A DNA stretch of 64,000 bases, taken from the NCBI RefSeq assembly GCF_001705665.1, contig NZ_MDHA01000026.1, positions 1 to 64,000 on the forward strand, written 5' to 3'. Both the position numbers and the translations under genes were made by a program. This DNA comes from Thioclava sp. SK-1. GTDB lineage: Bacteria > Pseudomonadota > Alphaproteobacteria > Rhodobacterales > Rhodobacteraceae. Shown here piece by piece: positions 43,109 through 51,916 of this stretch. Numbering within the stretch: the first letter of the stretch is position 1; each line of letters opens with the position of its first letter. A model generated the notes under the pieces. The model was not told where the DNA came from. It worked only from the letters and a program-made list of their open reading frames with translations, and did no database searches.

Positions 43109-44008
43109 ATGGATTGGGCAACGCTCGGAAACTATCTTATCTTGTTGATCGGCCTTGCACTTCAAGCGGGGTGGTTTGACATGTCAGATGAGGATGACGC
43201 GCCCCTGGACGACCCCTATGCGATGTTTGACGGCGACGGGTTCGGGCAGATGGTCACGGGAACCGAAACGGCCGACAGCTACAGTTTTGAAGAAGGCTCC
43301 ATCGCGTGGTTTGCATTAGGCGGGGAAGACACCGCCTCTGGTTCGGGGGCCGAGGATTTTACCGACCTGGGGGCCGGGGATGATCTGGCAGGTATGGGCG
43401 GCGGCGATGACACTGCGCAGGGCGGCGACGGCAATGATCTGATCTATGGCGGAGCGGGCAATGACAGCCTGATGGGCGATGCCGGGGCAGACACGCTGGA
43501 CGGTCAGGTCGGGGATGACACGATATATGGCGGTGCAGGCGATGATCTGCTGTTAGGGGATGACGGCGCCGATCTGCTGTGGGGCGGGGAAGGCAATGAC
43601 ACCTTATCAGGTTTTGACGCCACGGCCTCGGGCGAGGCCGACCAAGCCGGTATCGACGGTGCCGATACGCTGCAAGGCGGGGCGGGCAAAGATACGCTGA
43701 TCCTAGGCCGCGGTGATATGGCCAGTGGTGGAAGCGGCGCGGACCTGTTTCAGATTGATGATCGGTGGGCCCATGATGGCGAAATCTCCGTGATCACGGA
43801 TTACGACGCGCAAGATCAAATTGAGCTGCTTTACGCACCGCAACTGGATGAAAACGGCACGCCGATCACGCCCGATCTGACCACCAGCCCAGATGTCACC
43901 GGTGAAAACAGCGTAATTTCTATGGATGGCTCGGCCGTAGCCGTGGTTGTGGGAACACCGGATCTGCAGGCCGATCAGATTACACTGACCGCCCAAACAG
44001 ATTTGTAA
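43109..44008 (+). CDS. RTX-repeat calcium-binding protein with N-terminal hydrophobic segment
   Basis: 299 aa from the ATG at 43109 (MDWATLGNYLILLIGLALQA). The first 20 residues form one hydrophobic helix, an unusual start for RTX proteins, which lack cleaved N-terminal signals. Residues about 85-210 hold several GGxGxDxLxGG-type nonapeptides (GGDGNDLIYGGAGNDSLMGD, GGAGDDLLLGDDGADLLWGG), then a C-terminal domain of about 90 aa. Expected to bind calcium outside the cell. No type I exporter gene is adjacent. The ABC gene next to it is an ATM1 type and not a match. Confidence 0.8.
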   Translation: MDWATLGNYLILLIGLALQAGWFDMSDEDDAPLDDPYAMFDGDGFGQMVTGTETADSYSFEEGSIAWFALGGEDTASGSGAEDFTDLGAGDDLAGMGGGDDTAQGGDGNDLIYGGAGNDSLMGDAGADTLDGQVGDDTIYGGAGDDLLLGDDGADLLWGGEGNDTLSGFDATASGEADQAGIDGADTLQGGAGKDTLILGRGDMASGGSGADLFQIDDRWAHDGEISVITDYDAQDQIELLYAPQLDENGTPITPDLTTSPDVTGENSVISMDGSAVAVVVGTPDLQADQITLTAQTDL

Positions 44009-44067
44009 TCCCGCGATTAGGGGAATGCCTTAGCCAGATCTTAAAACCGCATTCACGGCGCGCAAAA

Positions 44068-45924
44068 TCACGGCGCAGGACTGTCCGCACCATTCTTTTC
44101 CTCCTCACCCTCGGCAGATTGACGTGCCCACATCTGACAATAGCGGCCATTGCGCGCCAGTAAGGCCTCATGCCGGCCTTGTTCGACAATCTTGCCTTTG
44201 TCCATCACCACAATGATATCTGCATCCGAAATCGTTGACAGCCGGTGCGCGATAGAGATCACCGTCCGCCCCTGCCCCATGTCACGCAGGCTGGTCTGAA
44301 TATCGCGCTCTGTTTGAGTGTCCAAAGCCGACGTGGCCTCATCAAGCAACAAAATCGGCGGGTTCTTCAAAATCGTTCGGGCAATGCCAACGCGCTGTTT
44401 TTCTCCCCCCGAAAGTTTCAGCCCACGCTCCCCCACGGCAGTGTCATACCCCTCTGGCAGCGATTGGATGAAATCGTGAATGCGCGCGGCGATCGCAGCT
44501 TCGATCACCTCTGCCTCGGTCGCGCCCGGGCGACCATAGGCGATATTGTAACGGATCGTATCATTGAACAGCACAGTGTCCTGCGGCACCACGCCAATGG
44601 CACGATGCAAGCTGTTTTGCGTGATATCGCGCAGATCCTGACCGTCAATCCGAATGGCCCCTGATGTGACATCGTAAAACCGGAACAACAACCGTCCAAT
44701 GGTCGATTTGCCAGACCCCGACGCACCAACCAAAGCCACGGTGCTGCCCGCCGGGATGGTCAGAGAAAAATCTGTCAAGATAGGGCGCGCCGAATCATAG
44801 TGGAACGAGACATTATCAAGCACGATCTCTCCTTGGGGCACCTGAAGCTTGGGCGCGTCCTTGGCATCAGTGACTTCAGCGGGTTGATGCAGAAGATCAA
44901 ACATATCGGCCATATCCGTCAACGCCTGTCGGATTTCCCGGTAGACCGAGCCGAGAAAATTCAGCGGCATGGTAATCTGAATCATATAGGCCTGCACCAT
45001 AACAAAATCACCGACGCTCAGCGTGCCGGCCTGCACCTCTATCGCTGCCATGATCATCACCGCCATCAGGCCGACCCCGATAATCAATGCTTGCCCAAAG
45101 TTTAGAAACGCCAGCGACTTACCGGTTTTAACCGCCATCTCCTCATAACCGCGCATAGATTGGTCATAGCGGTCAGCTTCCCATTTTTCGGCGCCGAAAT
45201 ATTTCACGGTTTCAAAATTCAGCAAGCTGTCGATGGCCTTTTGGTTGGCCTCGGTGTCGGCTGTGTTCATATCGCGGCGAATTTTCACCCGCCATTCGGT
45301 GACAGCAAAGGTGAATTTTACATAGGCCGCGATTGTCACAACCACCACCAACGCATAGCGCCAATCAAAGGCAAACAGAAAGATCAGCGCAACGAAGCTG
45401 AGTTCAAGGATCAAAGGCCCGATCGAGAACAGCAAGAACCTCAACAGAAATTCAACACCTTTGACGCCGCGCTCAATCACCCGCGACAGCCCCCCGGTGC
45501 GCCGGGTGATGTGATAGCGCATCGACAGACGGTGAATATGGTTGAAGGTTTCACCCGCCAACTGCCGCAAAGCGCGTTGTCCCACGCGGGCAAAAATGGC
45601 ATCGCGCAGTTGGTTGAACCCGATAGAGCCGATCCGCGCAAACCCGTAGATCAGCGTCAAAACCACAGCCCCGGCTGGAAGCCACATTACCGAAGGCGTG
45701 CTGTCCCCGGCCAGAGTATCCACCGCCTGCTTATAAAAAAATGGTGTGGCGACTGCGATTACTTTCCCCAGCAGCAAGGCCGCCATGGCAATCACAACAC
45801 GGCGCTTTACCCAGCCTGCGCCATCGGGCCACAGATAGGGGGCGACTTGTTTGATCGTGCGGATGCCGCGAGCGCGCTCTTGTGCAGAGACCTCACCTGC
45901 GGTGGTGATATGGGACGGGGGCAT
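44068..45924 (-). CDS. ATM1/HMT1-type ABC exporter (TMD-NBD half transporter)
   Basis: 618 aa. Six-helix ABC transmembrane domain (about 40-330) and one nucleotide-binding domain with Walker A GASGSGKST at about 400-408, signature LSGGEKQR and Walker B ILLLDEATSALD. TNGRGRMLSV-free homology to mitochondrial Atm1 and bacterial glutathione/metal-conjugate exporters (AGEVSAQERARGIRTIKQVA start; GLSRVIERGVKGVEFLLRF segment) supports the subfamily. Function is probably export of thiol- or metal-linked compounds. A perfect 17-bp inverted repeat is 170 bp upstream. Confidence 0.9.
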   Translation of the reverse strand: MPPSHITTAGEVSAQERARGIRTIKQVAPYLWPDGAGWVKRRVVIAMAALLLGKVIAVATPFFYKQAVDTLAGDSTPSVMWLPAGAVVLTLIYGFARIGSIGFNQLRDAIFARVGQRALRQLAGETFNHIHRLSMRYHITRRTGGLSRVIERGVKGVEFLLRFLLFSIGPLILELSFVALIFLFAFDWRYALVVVVTIAAYVKFTFAVTEWRVKIRRDMNTADTEANQKAIDSLLNFETVKYFGAEKWEADRYDQSMRGYEEMAVKTGKSLAFLNFGQALIIGVGLMAVMIMAAIEVQAGTLSVGDFVMVQAYMIQITMPLNFLGSVYREIRQALTDMADMFDLLHQPAEVTDAKDAPKLQVPQGEIVLDNVSFHYDSARPILTDFSLTIPAGSTVALVGASGSGKSTIGRLLFRFYDVTSGAIRIDGQDLRDITQNSLHRAIGVVPQDTVLFNDTIRYNIAYGRPGATEAEVIEAAIAARIHDFIQSLPEGYDTAVGERGLKLSGGEKQRVGIARTILKNPPILLLDEATSALDTQTERDIQTSLRDMGQGRTVISIAHRLSTISDADIIVVMDKGKIVEQGRHEALLARNGRYCQMWARQSAEGEEEKNGADSPAP

Positions 45925-46093
45925 ATAGGCTCTTTCAGGCTTGCGGTGCAGATCATGGCACCGTGGCGGATCGAATGGAGATCGGGCGCAACGCTACTGA
46001 CTGCGCGGTGATTGTCCAGTGCAGCCACGCATGGGGTGATGTGCATCAGTGGCAAACCACATGATAGAAATGCGGGTTATGGCGGTCTGGGGA

Positions 46094-46134
46094 ACAGCGC
46101 TGTGCTTGGGCATTGAACCCAAGCACAGCGCTGT
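46094..46134. repeat. 17-bp perfect inverted repeat between the LysM and ABC genes
   Basis: ACAGCGCTGTGCTTGGG and CCCAAGCACAGCGCTGT flank a 7-nt loop. The outer ten bases of each arm, ACAGCGCTGT, are themselves a palindrome, so the element is symmetric on two scales. It lies 86 bp after the LysM stop and 170 bp before the ATM1-type start. No U-run follows on the minus strand. It could be a Rho-type end, an operator pair for the exporter, or part of a small repeat element. Confidence 0.75.
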
Positions 46135-46219
46135 CAGGGCCGCGGCGCGACCCTTCCGGCCCAGCCACCATAAGGACACCGTGTCGACCAAGGCGTATAA
46201 TCAGATCAGCGCGCCAGCA

Positions 46220-47497
46220 TCACTGCGGCAGGGTGAATACTTGTCCAGGGAAGATCAGATCCGGGTCCGAGATCTGATCTGCATTGGCCTCAAACACACG
46301 GACAAAAAGAAATCCGTCACCGTATGTTTCACGCGCAATGGCCCAAAGCGTATTTCCCGGCTGCACCGTCAGCACCTGCGACTGTCCGTCGGCACCGCCC
46401 TGTTGGGCCAATGCCTGCGCCAATTGCACAGGTGACTCCCGACGAAACGGAGTGGTAAGCGATGACAGCGTCTTTCCACGGCTATCAATGACGCGAATGG
46501 CCAGATCGTAGGTCCCCGGATTCACATCCGGCAGCACCATACGCCATGGGCCTCCTGCACCTGTCTCGACCGCCGCAATCTGAGCGCCGTCCAATGCGAC
46601 ATTGATCTGCGCGTTGGCTGGCGCGCCCGAGCCCGAAATCACCGCCTGCGACTGAGCATCATAGGACAGCGTACCTAGGCTGAAGGCACCATCGGACCCG
46701 TCAAGCAAGCGTGCGCCCTGCCTGTCAGTGATCAGGGCGGGCATGTCCCGACCAGGCGGCATGGATGTTTCAGCAAATAAGGCCGGCGCGGTAACCGCCA
46801 TATCGCCTTGTAGGTCGTCTTGCACAGGCGGAACGGGCAGTTGCACCGGATCAGTCGCACCCTGCGCAGTGTCGGACCCTTTAGGTGCGGGCCGCGCATC
46901 TGGCACGGCGTTGGGCACGGTCGCAGCTGCAGGCGCGGCCAAAATGGGGGCCTCATCCCGCACAACCGCACTTGGCGGGATGGTCAGCGTTTCCGCCCCC
47001 GGTACAAAGCCCCCCTGCGCGTCACGCAGTTGCATCGTCAAATCTCGTGGTTGCTCTGCCAGAGCCAAATCGAACATGACCGCGAAACTGCCCGACGCAT
47101 TGGACATGGCAGACGCGACAGGCGCGCCATCAATCAACAGCTCTACCTGCGTGTCAGGCGGGGCTTGGCCGGCCAATGTCACCTCCCCCTGTGGTGAAAA
47201 GCGGAAAAGATCAAAACGGCCTGGACCACTGGCTGCGAATTGCGCTTGTACCGGCGGCAAGGCGGCGGCGCCAAGCGCCTGCTGCGACGCCAGTTCGGGT
47301 TCGGGTTCAGGTTCGGAAAGTTGCACAGCATCGGCCGGCGCATCCGCAAGTGTCCCTTGCGGCTTGACCTGCGCATCTTGCAGATCAGGGTCCGATGCAC
47401 CATTGCGCAGGCCCAGCCATGCTGCAAGCACCACAATCAGCACAACACAGCCAGCGCCAACCCCTTGCATTACTTCGGACTTACCGCGCTGAACCAT
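46220..47497 (-). CDS. LysM peptidoglycan-binding domain protein
   Basis: 425 aa from the ATG at 47497 (MVQRGKSEVMQGVGAGCVVL), followed by one transmembrane helix (11-29). A long acidic and Ala/Pro-rich stretch follows, including EPEPEPEL and Ig-like pieces with two short repeats GEVTLAGQAPPDTQVELLID and AQINVALDGAQIAA. The C-terminal 50 residues are LysM (LTVQPGNTLWAIARETYGDG, ending FPGQVFTLP). Anchored in the inner membrane and binding peptidoglycan. The longer frame to 47866 overlaps the divergent LOG gene and is not used. Confidence 0.85.
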   Translation of the reverse strand: MVQRGKSEVMQGVGAGCVVLIVVLAAWLGLRNGASDPDLQDAQVKPQGTLADAPADAVQLSEPEPEPELASQQALGAAALPPVQAQFAASGPGRFDLFRFSPQGEVTLAGQAPPDTQVELLIDGAPVASAMSNASGSFAVMFDLALAEQPRDLTMQLRDAQGGFVPGAETLTIPPSAVVRDEAPILAAPAAATVPNAVPDARPAPKGSDTAQGATDPVQLPVPPVQDDLQGDMAVTAPALFAETSMPPGRDMPALITDRQGARLLDGSDGAFSLGTLSYDAQSQAVISGSGAPANAQINVALDGAQIAAVETGAGGPWRMVLPDVNPGTYDLAIRVIDSRGKTLSSLTTPFRRESPVQLAQALAQQGGADGQSQVLTVQPGNTLWAIARETYGDGFLFVRVFEANADQISDPDLIFPGQVFTLPQ

Positions 47498-47676
47498 ATG
47501 TCCTCGATCCTCTCTATCGCTGCTCACATCTGTGTCACAAATGTTTGTAAAGTAAGTTAGACCGTCAATCCCCGCAGAAACAAGCGCCGCCTGCGCCCAA
47601 ACGCCAAAATCACCCGACTTGAGCGCAAGCGCGCAGGCCGCTAACACAGGCGCGGTAGCAGCCAGAAGAGATCGCC

Positions 47677-48228
47677 ATGACCACAGCCCCATCCGTTTGC
47701 GTTTATTGTGGATCGCGAAATGGCAGTGACCCGGCCTATGTCGCCGCCGCTGAAGCACTTGGCACAATGTTGGCCCGGCGCGGTTGGCGGCTGGTATATG
47801 GTGCGGGTGATGTTGGGTTGATGGGCACAGTGGCCCGCGCCACCCAAGCGGCAGGCGGCAATACATTCGGCGTCATTCCCGAAGGCCTGTTTGCCCGCGA
47901 AGTGGGCAAGCGCGACCTCTCCACCTTTATTGTGACCGAAACCATGCATGAGCGCAAAAAGGTCATGTATATGAACGCCGATGCCATCGTTGTTTTACCT
48001 GGCGGGGCAGGCACATTGGATGAATTTTTCGAAGTTCTGACCTGGCGCCAGATCGGCCTCCATGAAAAACCAATATTTGTTATAAATACAAATGGTTACT
48101 GGAATAAACTAAACGAATTATTAAACACGATCACCCAGCAGGGCTTCGCCGATAATACGCTGCATGATTTTGTCTCATTTGTAAATGATATCAAATACTT
48201 GGAGGAAGACTTGGAGAAATTACTTTAA
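47677..48228 (+). CDS. LOG-family (TIGR00730) nucleotide phosphoribohydrolase
   Basis: 183 aa Rossmann-fold protein. The motifs of the cytokinin riboside 5'-monophosphate phosphoribohydrolase family are there: CVYCGSRNG at 8-16, GAGDVGLMG near 42-50, HERKKVMYMNADA at 91-103 and PGGAGTLDE at 108-116 (catalytic Arg/Glu set). Likely hydrolyses AMP-type or cytokinin nucleotides. From codon 128 to the stop the base composition drops sharply to AT-rich codons (for example FVINTNGYWNKLNELLNTI), unlike the first two thirds. Confidence 0.88.
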   Translation: MTTAPSVCVYCGSRNGSDPAYVAAAEALGTMLARRGWRLVYGAGDVGLMGTVARATQAAGGNTFGVIPEGLFAREVGKRDLSTFIVTETMHERKKVMYMNADAIVVLPGGAGTLDEFFEVLTWRQIGLHEKPIFVINTNGYWNKLNELLNTITQQGFADNTLHDFVSFVNDIKYLEEDLEKLL

Positions 48229-48256
48229 TATTCTATTAACCACCAATGCAGCACCA

Positions 48257-48285
48257 CAGGTCCGCGGCACTGCGCTGCGGACCTG
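48257..48285. terminator. Hairpin after the LOG-family gene
   Basis: CAGGTCCGC and GCGGACCTG form a perfect 9-bp stem with an 11-nt loop, 29 bp downstream of the stop. T-rich bases (CTTGT) follow only weakly. It could serve either the LOG gene or the convergent rarD. Confidence 0.5.
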
Positions 48286-48344
48286 CTTGTAACTAAATCA
48301 TGCAAATGCAAACCACCGTATGTAGTTGCCCGATGCCCATAGCA

Positions 48345-49238
48345 TTAGGCCACTGATATCCGCTGCGCCCGTGCTGGCCAGGAATACAGCGCCAGCGCCG
48401 CCCAGATGATCGGCAACGCCACCATATGGCCCGGCGTCATCGGCTCAGCAAAGACGAATAGCGCGACACATAGCTGCAAGCTTGGGTTCAAATATTGCAC
48501 CAAGCCCACCGTGCCCAATCGCAAGCGCTGCGCCGCAAAAGAAAACAGCATCAACGGCACGGCGGTCATCCCAGCAGACGCCAGCAGCAAGATCGACACC
48601 TTAGCTCCCGTGCCAAACAGCCCCGATCCTGCGGGCAAACCGAACCAGCCGAATTCCAGGCCCAAAATATAGGCCAACGAAAATGGCACGAGCAAAATCA
48701 CTTCGGCGGTAACCGTTACAATCGCCTCTGCATTCAGGCGCTTTTTGATCAGCCCATATAAGCCAAAGCTACAGGCAAGGATCAGTGGAATCCAAGGTGG
48801 GCGGCCAAGGCTATACCCCAGATAGACCACGGCCAAAGCGGCCAGACACACGGCGATCGCCTGACGCCGCCGCATCTTTTCGCCCAAGAACACCATACCC
48901 AACATCACCGACACAAGCGGGAAGATATAATAGCCGAAAGAGGCCTCCAACGCGTGATGATTGTGGATCGACCAAATATAGGTGAACCAATTCAATGTGA
49001 TACAAGTTGTCGCCGCAGCAATGGTCAGCATTTGGCGAGACAATAGCAGCGTGGTCAACACGCGCAACTTCCCCTGCAACGCAAGAATAACGCAAAAGAA
49101 TGCCGCCGACCAAAGGGTGCGATGGGCCAGGACCTCTAACACCGGAACGCCATCAAGCTGCGCGAAGAACAGCCCCGACAGGCCCCATATCGTGCAGGCG
49201 GTAAAAATGGCAATTAAGCCTTTGCTTTGATTGGTCAT
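48345..49238 (-). CDS. rarD: RarD protein (EamA-superfamily permease)
   Basis: 297 aa. Ten predicted membrane segments. The start MTNQSKGLIAIFTACTIWGL with SGLFFAQLDGVPVLEVLAHR and HRTLWSAAF is the RarD hallmark; GTVGLVQYLNPSLQLCVALF is near the C-terminus. The in-frame ATG at 49298 adds 20 residues without match. RarD proteins were named for chloramphenicol sensitivity, but the natural substrate is unclear. Confidence 0.88.
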   Translation of the reverse strand: MTNQSKGLIAIFTACTIWGLSGLFFAQLDGVPVLEVLAHRTLWSAAFFCVILALQGKLRVLTTLLLSRQMLTIAAATTCITLNWFTYIWSIHNHHALEASFGYYIFPLVSVMLGMVFLGEKMRRRQAIAVCLAALAVVYLGYSLGRPPWIPLILACSFGLYGLIKKRLNAEAIVTVTAEVILLVPFSLAYILGLEFGWFGLPAGSGLFGTGAKVSILLLASAGMTAVPLMLFSFAAQRLRLGTVGLVQYLNPSLQLCVALFVFAEPMTPGHMVALPIIWAALALYSWPARAQRISVA

Positions 49239-49396
49239 GCCAGCCCCATTCCACCATCCGCGACTCATATCGAGGCAGATTGACCGTATGGTCAGCAATT
49301 GAAAAGGCGATAGTTCCCCTTAACGCAGCCATCAAACCCATATGGAGGGTTCAAAGCGTATTCATAACCACACCAGAGCAAGCAGGCACGGCGCGC

Positions 49397-51133
49397 TTAC
49401 CGCATGGCACGTTTCAAAATGGCCGAGGCTGGGGCAATTTTGACCTCGTCATCCGCCTTGCTGGACCACTCCATGAGCCCTGCGACCGAATCCGGCCACG
49501 CGCTAAGCATCACGACAACAGAGCCATTGCGCTTGGCCTCAAAAGCTGAGCGGTTTAACTCTCTTGCAATTCGCGGCGCACCCTCACGGCCATCGTCCAA
49601 CACGCGCCAAGTTTTCGTTTCTGGCAAGTCAATATTCTCAGCCAGTTGCGAGGCGGCATTCAATCCGCGTTCTTGCGTGATCAGGCCCAGACCCTCTTGC
49701 TCCAATAACTCCACCAAAGCGCGCGCCAAGCTGCGATCATTTTGGATGCGCGCTGGGGAGGGTTCAACCACGGCAATCGCATCAGGGATAACGGAACGCC
49801 AGGCTTCCAATGCAACGGCCAGATCCTCGGGCTTAGCCCCCGCTGGCAGGTCAGAGGCCAAAATCGCAACCTCAAACCCGCTATCGCGGTAGCTTTGCGC
49901 CACTTCCTTGGCATCGGCACGCGCGGGGTCAATTGCCACGGTAACAGGCACGGTAAGCGAGCGGATCGTAGTGCCGTCCAATCCGCCAGCGACAACCCCG
50001 GGATCAATCAGGACAACGGAAAACAGCGCCGCGTCCTGAGGGGCGACGAAAGGCATTGAATATTGCTGTAACGGTGTAGAATCGCCCTTGGGTGCCTGGG
50101 TCACCTGTGGTGCAACCTCCTGGGCCTGGTCTGTGACGGGATCGCCAATCCGTGGCAAGCGATCCGTTGGTATATCGGGTGCGCTGCGCAGCCCGGTCGT
50201 ACTGCCATCCAACACAAGAACACGAGGCAGCGCATCGTCAGATATCGTCGTATCGGCGGGCGGCACATCTTGTTGCTGCATCGCGGGCGTGTCACCGCTG
50301 TCCTGCACCCCAAGTTCGAAAGACGGATCTGGCGCCACGACATCAGGTGCTTGCGGTGTGACAATGGTCCCATCGGGCAAAAGCACCACCTCGGGCAGAC
50401 TTTCGGGTGGCACGGTTTGTGGCATCTGAGCGGGCCGCTCACCCGTGTCTGCGGGCAACAATTCTGGCGCGACCGCTTCGCCGGGCGGCGGCACGGGTAC
50501 CGGCGCCAGCCGCTGCGGCATATCGGGTAAAGTTTCCGGCAAATCAAGCCCGGCGATCTGCATCGGGCTGTCGGATGGCGTTGGGCGCGGGGCAGATTCG
50601 GTGATCTCTTGCGGCAATTGCGGCTGATCCATTACCGGCTGCGCGCTTTGATCTGCGCCCGGCGTATCCTCAGATGCCGGTAAGGTGACACTATCTTCGG
50701 CACTGACCTGCGGCACTTCATCCACCCGCGCAGTTGAAAACCCCGAGCCTGCGGGAACCAGTGGCGGGGTCGAGGCGCTACCCCGCTGCGCAGCCGGCGC
50801 TGCATCTGGGGCTGCTGTGCTTACAATAGGATCTGCGGATGCTGGAGTGGTCTTCGCAACAATTGATACGGGGGCTTCACTCTTATCATATGACTTTAAG
50901 TTTTTGTCGTAATTATCTGACTTATCTTCAAAATCAGAAAATGTGACCATGCGATCCCCAAGTCGGGGCAACCCCGCTGGAAGGCGTATTGGCGCGGGAT
51001 GATCAGTTGCGCGCGCCACCAGATTTGGGCTGCGTGCATCACTAGGCAGCGGCGCCACCAATGAGGTCACACCAAGCCCCGTCACCGCCGTCACAGCCCC
51101 AACTGCCAGCCCGGAAAATAACCCACGCACCAT
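49397..51133 (-). CDS. Divergent polysaccharide deacetylase family protein (YibQ-like)
   Basis: 578 aa. An N-terminal transmembrane helix (about 4-27) is followed by roughly 300 residues of low-complexity Pro/Ala/Asp sequence with Pro-Ala-Pro and Glu/Asp runs, then the C-terminal ~230-residue deacetylase-like domain (ALFSVVLIDPGVVAGG, VTVAIDPARADAKEV, GFEVAILASDLPAGA, WRVLDDGREGAP). The usual metal-binding His/Asp triad of NodB deacetylases is not obvious, as in other members of this divergent group, so catalytic activity is uncertain. Probably periplasmic and cell-wall related. Confidence 0.78.
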   Translation of the reverse strand: MVRGLFSGLAVGAVTAVTGLGVTSLVAPLPSDARSPNLVARATDHPAPIRLPAGLPRLGDRMVTFSDFEDKSDNYDKNLKSYDKSEAPVSIVAKTTPASADPIVSTAAPDAAPAAQRGSASTPPLVPAGSGFSTARVDEVPQVSAEDSVTLPASEDTPGADQSAQPVMDQPQLPQEITESAPRPTPSDSPMQIAGLDLPETLPDMPQRLAPVPVPPPGEAVAPELLPADTGERPAQMPQTVPPESLPEVVLLPDGTIVTPQAPDVVAPDPSFELGVQDSGDTPAMQQQDVPPADTTISDDALPRVLVLDGSTTGLRSAPDIPTDRLPRIGDPVTDQAQEVAPQVTQAPKGDSTPLQQYSMPFVAPQDAALFSVVLIDPGVVAGGLDGTTIRSLTVPVTVAIDPARADAKEVAQSYRDSGFEVAILASDLPAGAKPEDLAVALEAWRSVIPDAIAVVEPSPARIQNDRSLARALVELLEQEGLGLITQERGLNAASQLAENIDLPETKTWRVLDDGREGAPRIARELNRSAFEAKRNGSVVVMLSAWPDSVAGLMEWSSKADDEVKIAPASAILKRAMR

Positions 51134-51313
51134 TATCTGCCCTCATATCCTGTGCATCGTCTTGTTTTGCGGCCCCCGGTATCCCGAATTCCCTTCGCCC
51201 GGGCCTTGACCCCGGCGCGACGCTCAAGGCATCTATAGCGCGACCCATTGCCCGGATCACGTCGAAAGTTACTCAGGCGTTAAAACCGGGCCTGAACGGA
51301 AATAGGTGGTGCC

Positions 51314-51916
51314 ATGCTCCTGCTCATCGATAACTATGACAGCTTTACCTACAACCTTGTGCATTATTTTGGTGAACTTGGCGCAGATGTGAACGTCGTG
51401 CGCAATGATGCGTGGGATGTGCAACAGGCGATGGGTGCGGGCGCGCAGGCAATCGTGCTGTCACCCGGGCCGGGCACGCCGCAGCAATCGGGTATCTGTC
51501 TTGCACTGACATTGGCCGCCGCAGAAGCGCAATTGCCGGTGTTTGGCGTCTGCCTTGGGCAACAAACCATCGGTGAGGCGTTTGGCGGCACCGTGGTGCG
51601 CCATTCTGAAATCGTGCATGGCAAGATGGGCGTCATCCATCACAACGGCACAGGCGTATTCCGCGGCCTGCCCTCACCTTTGCAGGCAACACGATATCAT
51701 TCGCTGGTGGTGGATCGTGACAGCCTGCCCGATTGCCTGGAAATCACCGCATGGCTGGAAGATGGCACGATCATGGGGCTGCGCCACAAAGAGCGACTGA
51801 TTGAAGGCGTGCAGTTCCATCCTGAATCCATTGCCTCGGAGCATGGGCATCAGATGATTGCGAATTTCCTGGAAGATGCCGGCGTGACCCTGTCCCCGGT
51901 GGAGGCCGCATCATGA
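51314..51916 (+). CDS. trpG: Anthranilate synthase component II (glutamine amidotransferase)
   Basis: Supplies ammonia for anthranilate synthesis. 200 aa class I glutaminase: start [20 protein letters not shown], oxyanion loop SPGPGTP, nucleophile C80 in GVCLGQQ, and His/Glu of the triad in FHPES near 169-171. Its stop overlaps trpD by 4 bp. No trpE is in the window; component I must be elsewhere. Confidence 0.95.
   Translation: MLLLIDNYDSFTYNLVHYFGELGADVNVVRNDAWDVQQAMGAGAQAIVLSPGPGTPQQSGICLALTLAAAEAQLPVFGVCLGQQTIGEAFGGTVVRHSEIVHGKMGVIHHNGTGVFRGLPSPLQATRYHSLVVDRDSLPDCLEITAWLEDGTIMGLRHKERLIEGVQFHPESIASEHGHQMIANFLEDAGVTLSPVEAAS

Noticed and set aside
43380-43740. DNA-level tandem repeats
   Set aside because: They are fully explained by the glycine/aspartate-rich RTX nonapeptides of the plus-strand gene.
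47498-47866. N-terminal extension of the LysM protein up to 47866
   Set aside because: It would overlap the divergent LOG-family gene, and the extension lacks family match; the ATG at 47497 gives a clean membrane anchor.
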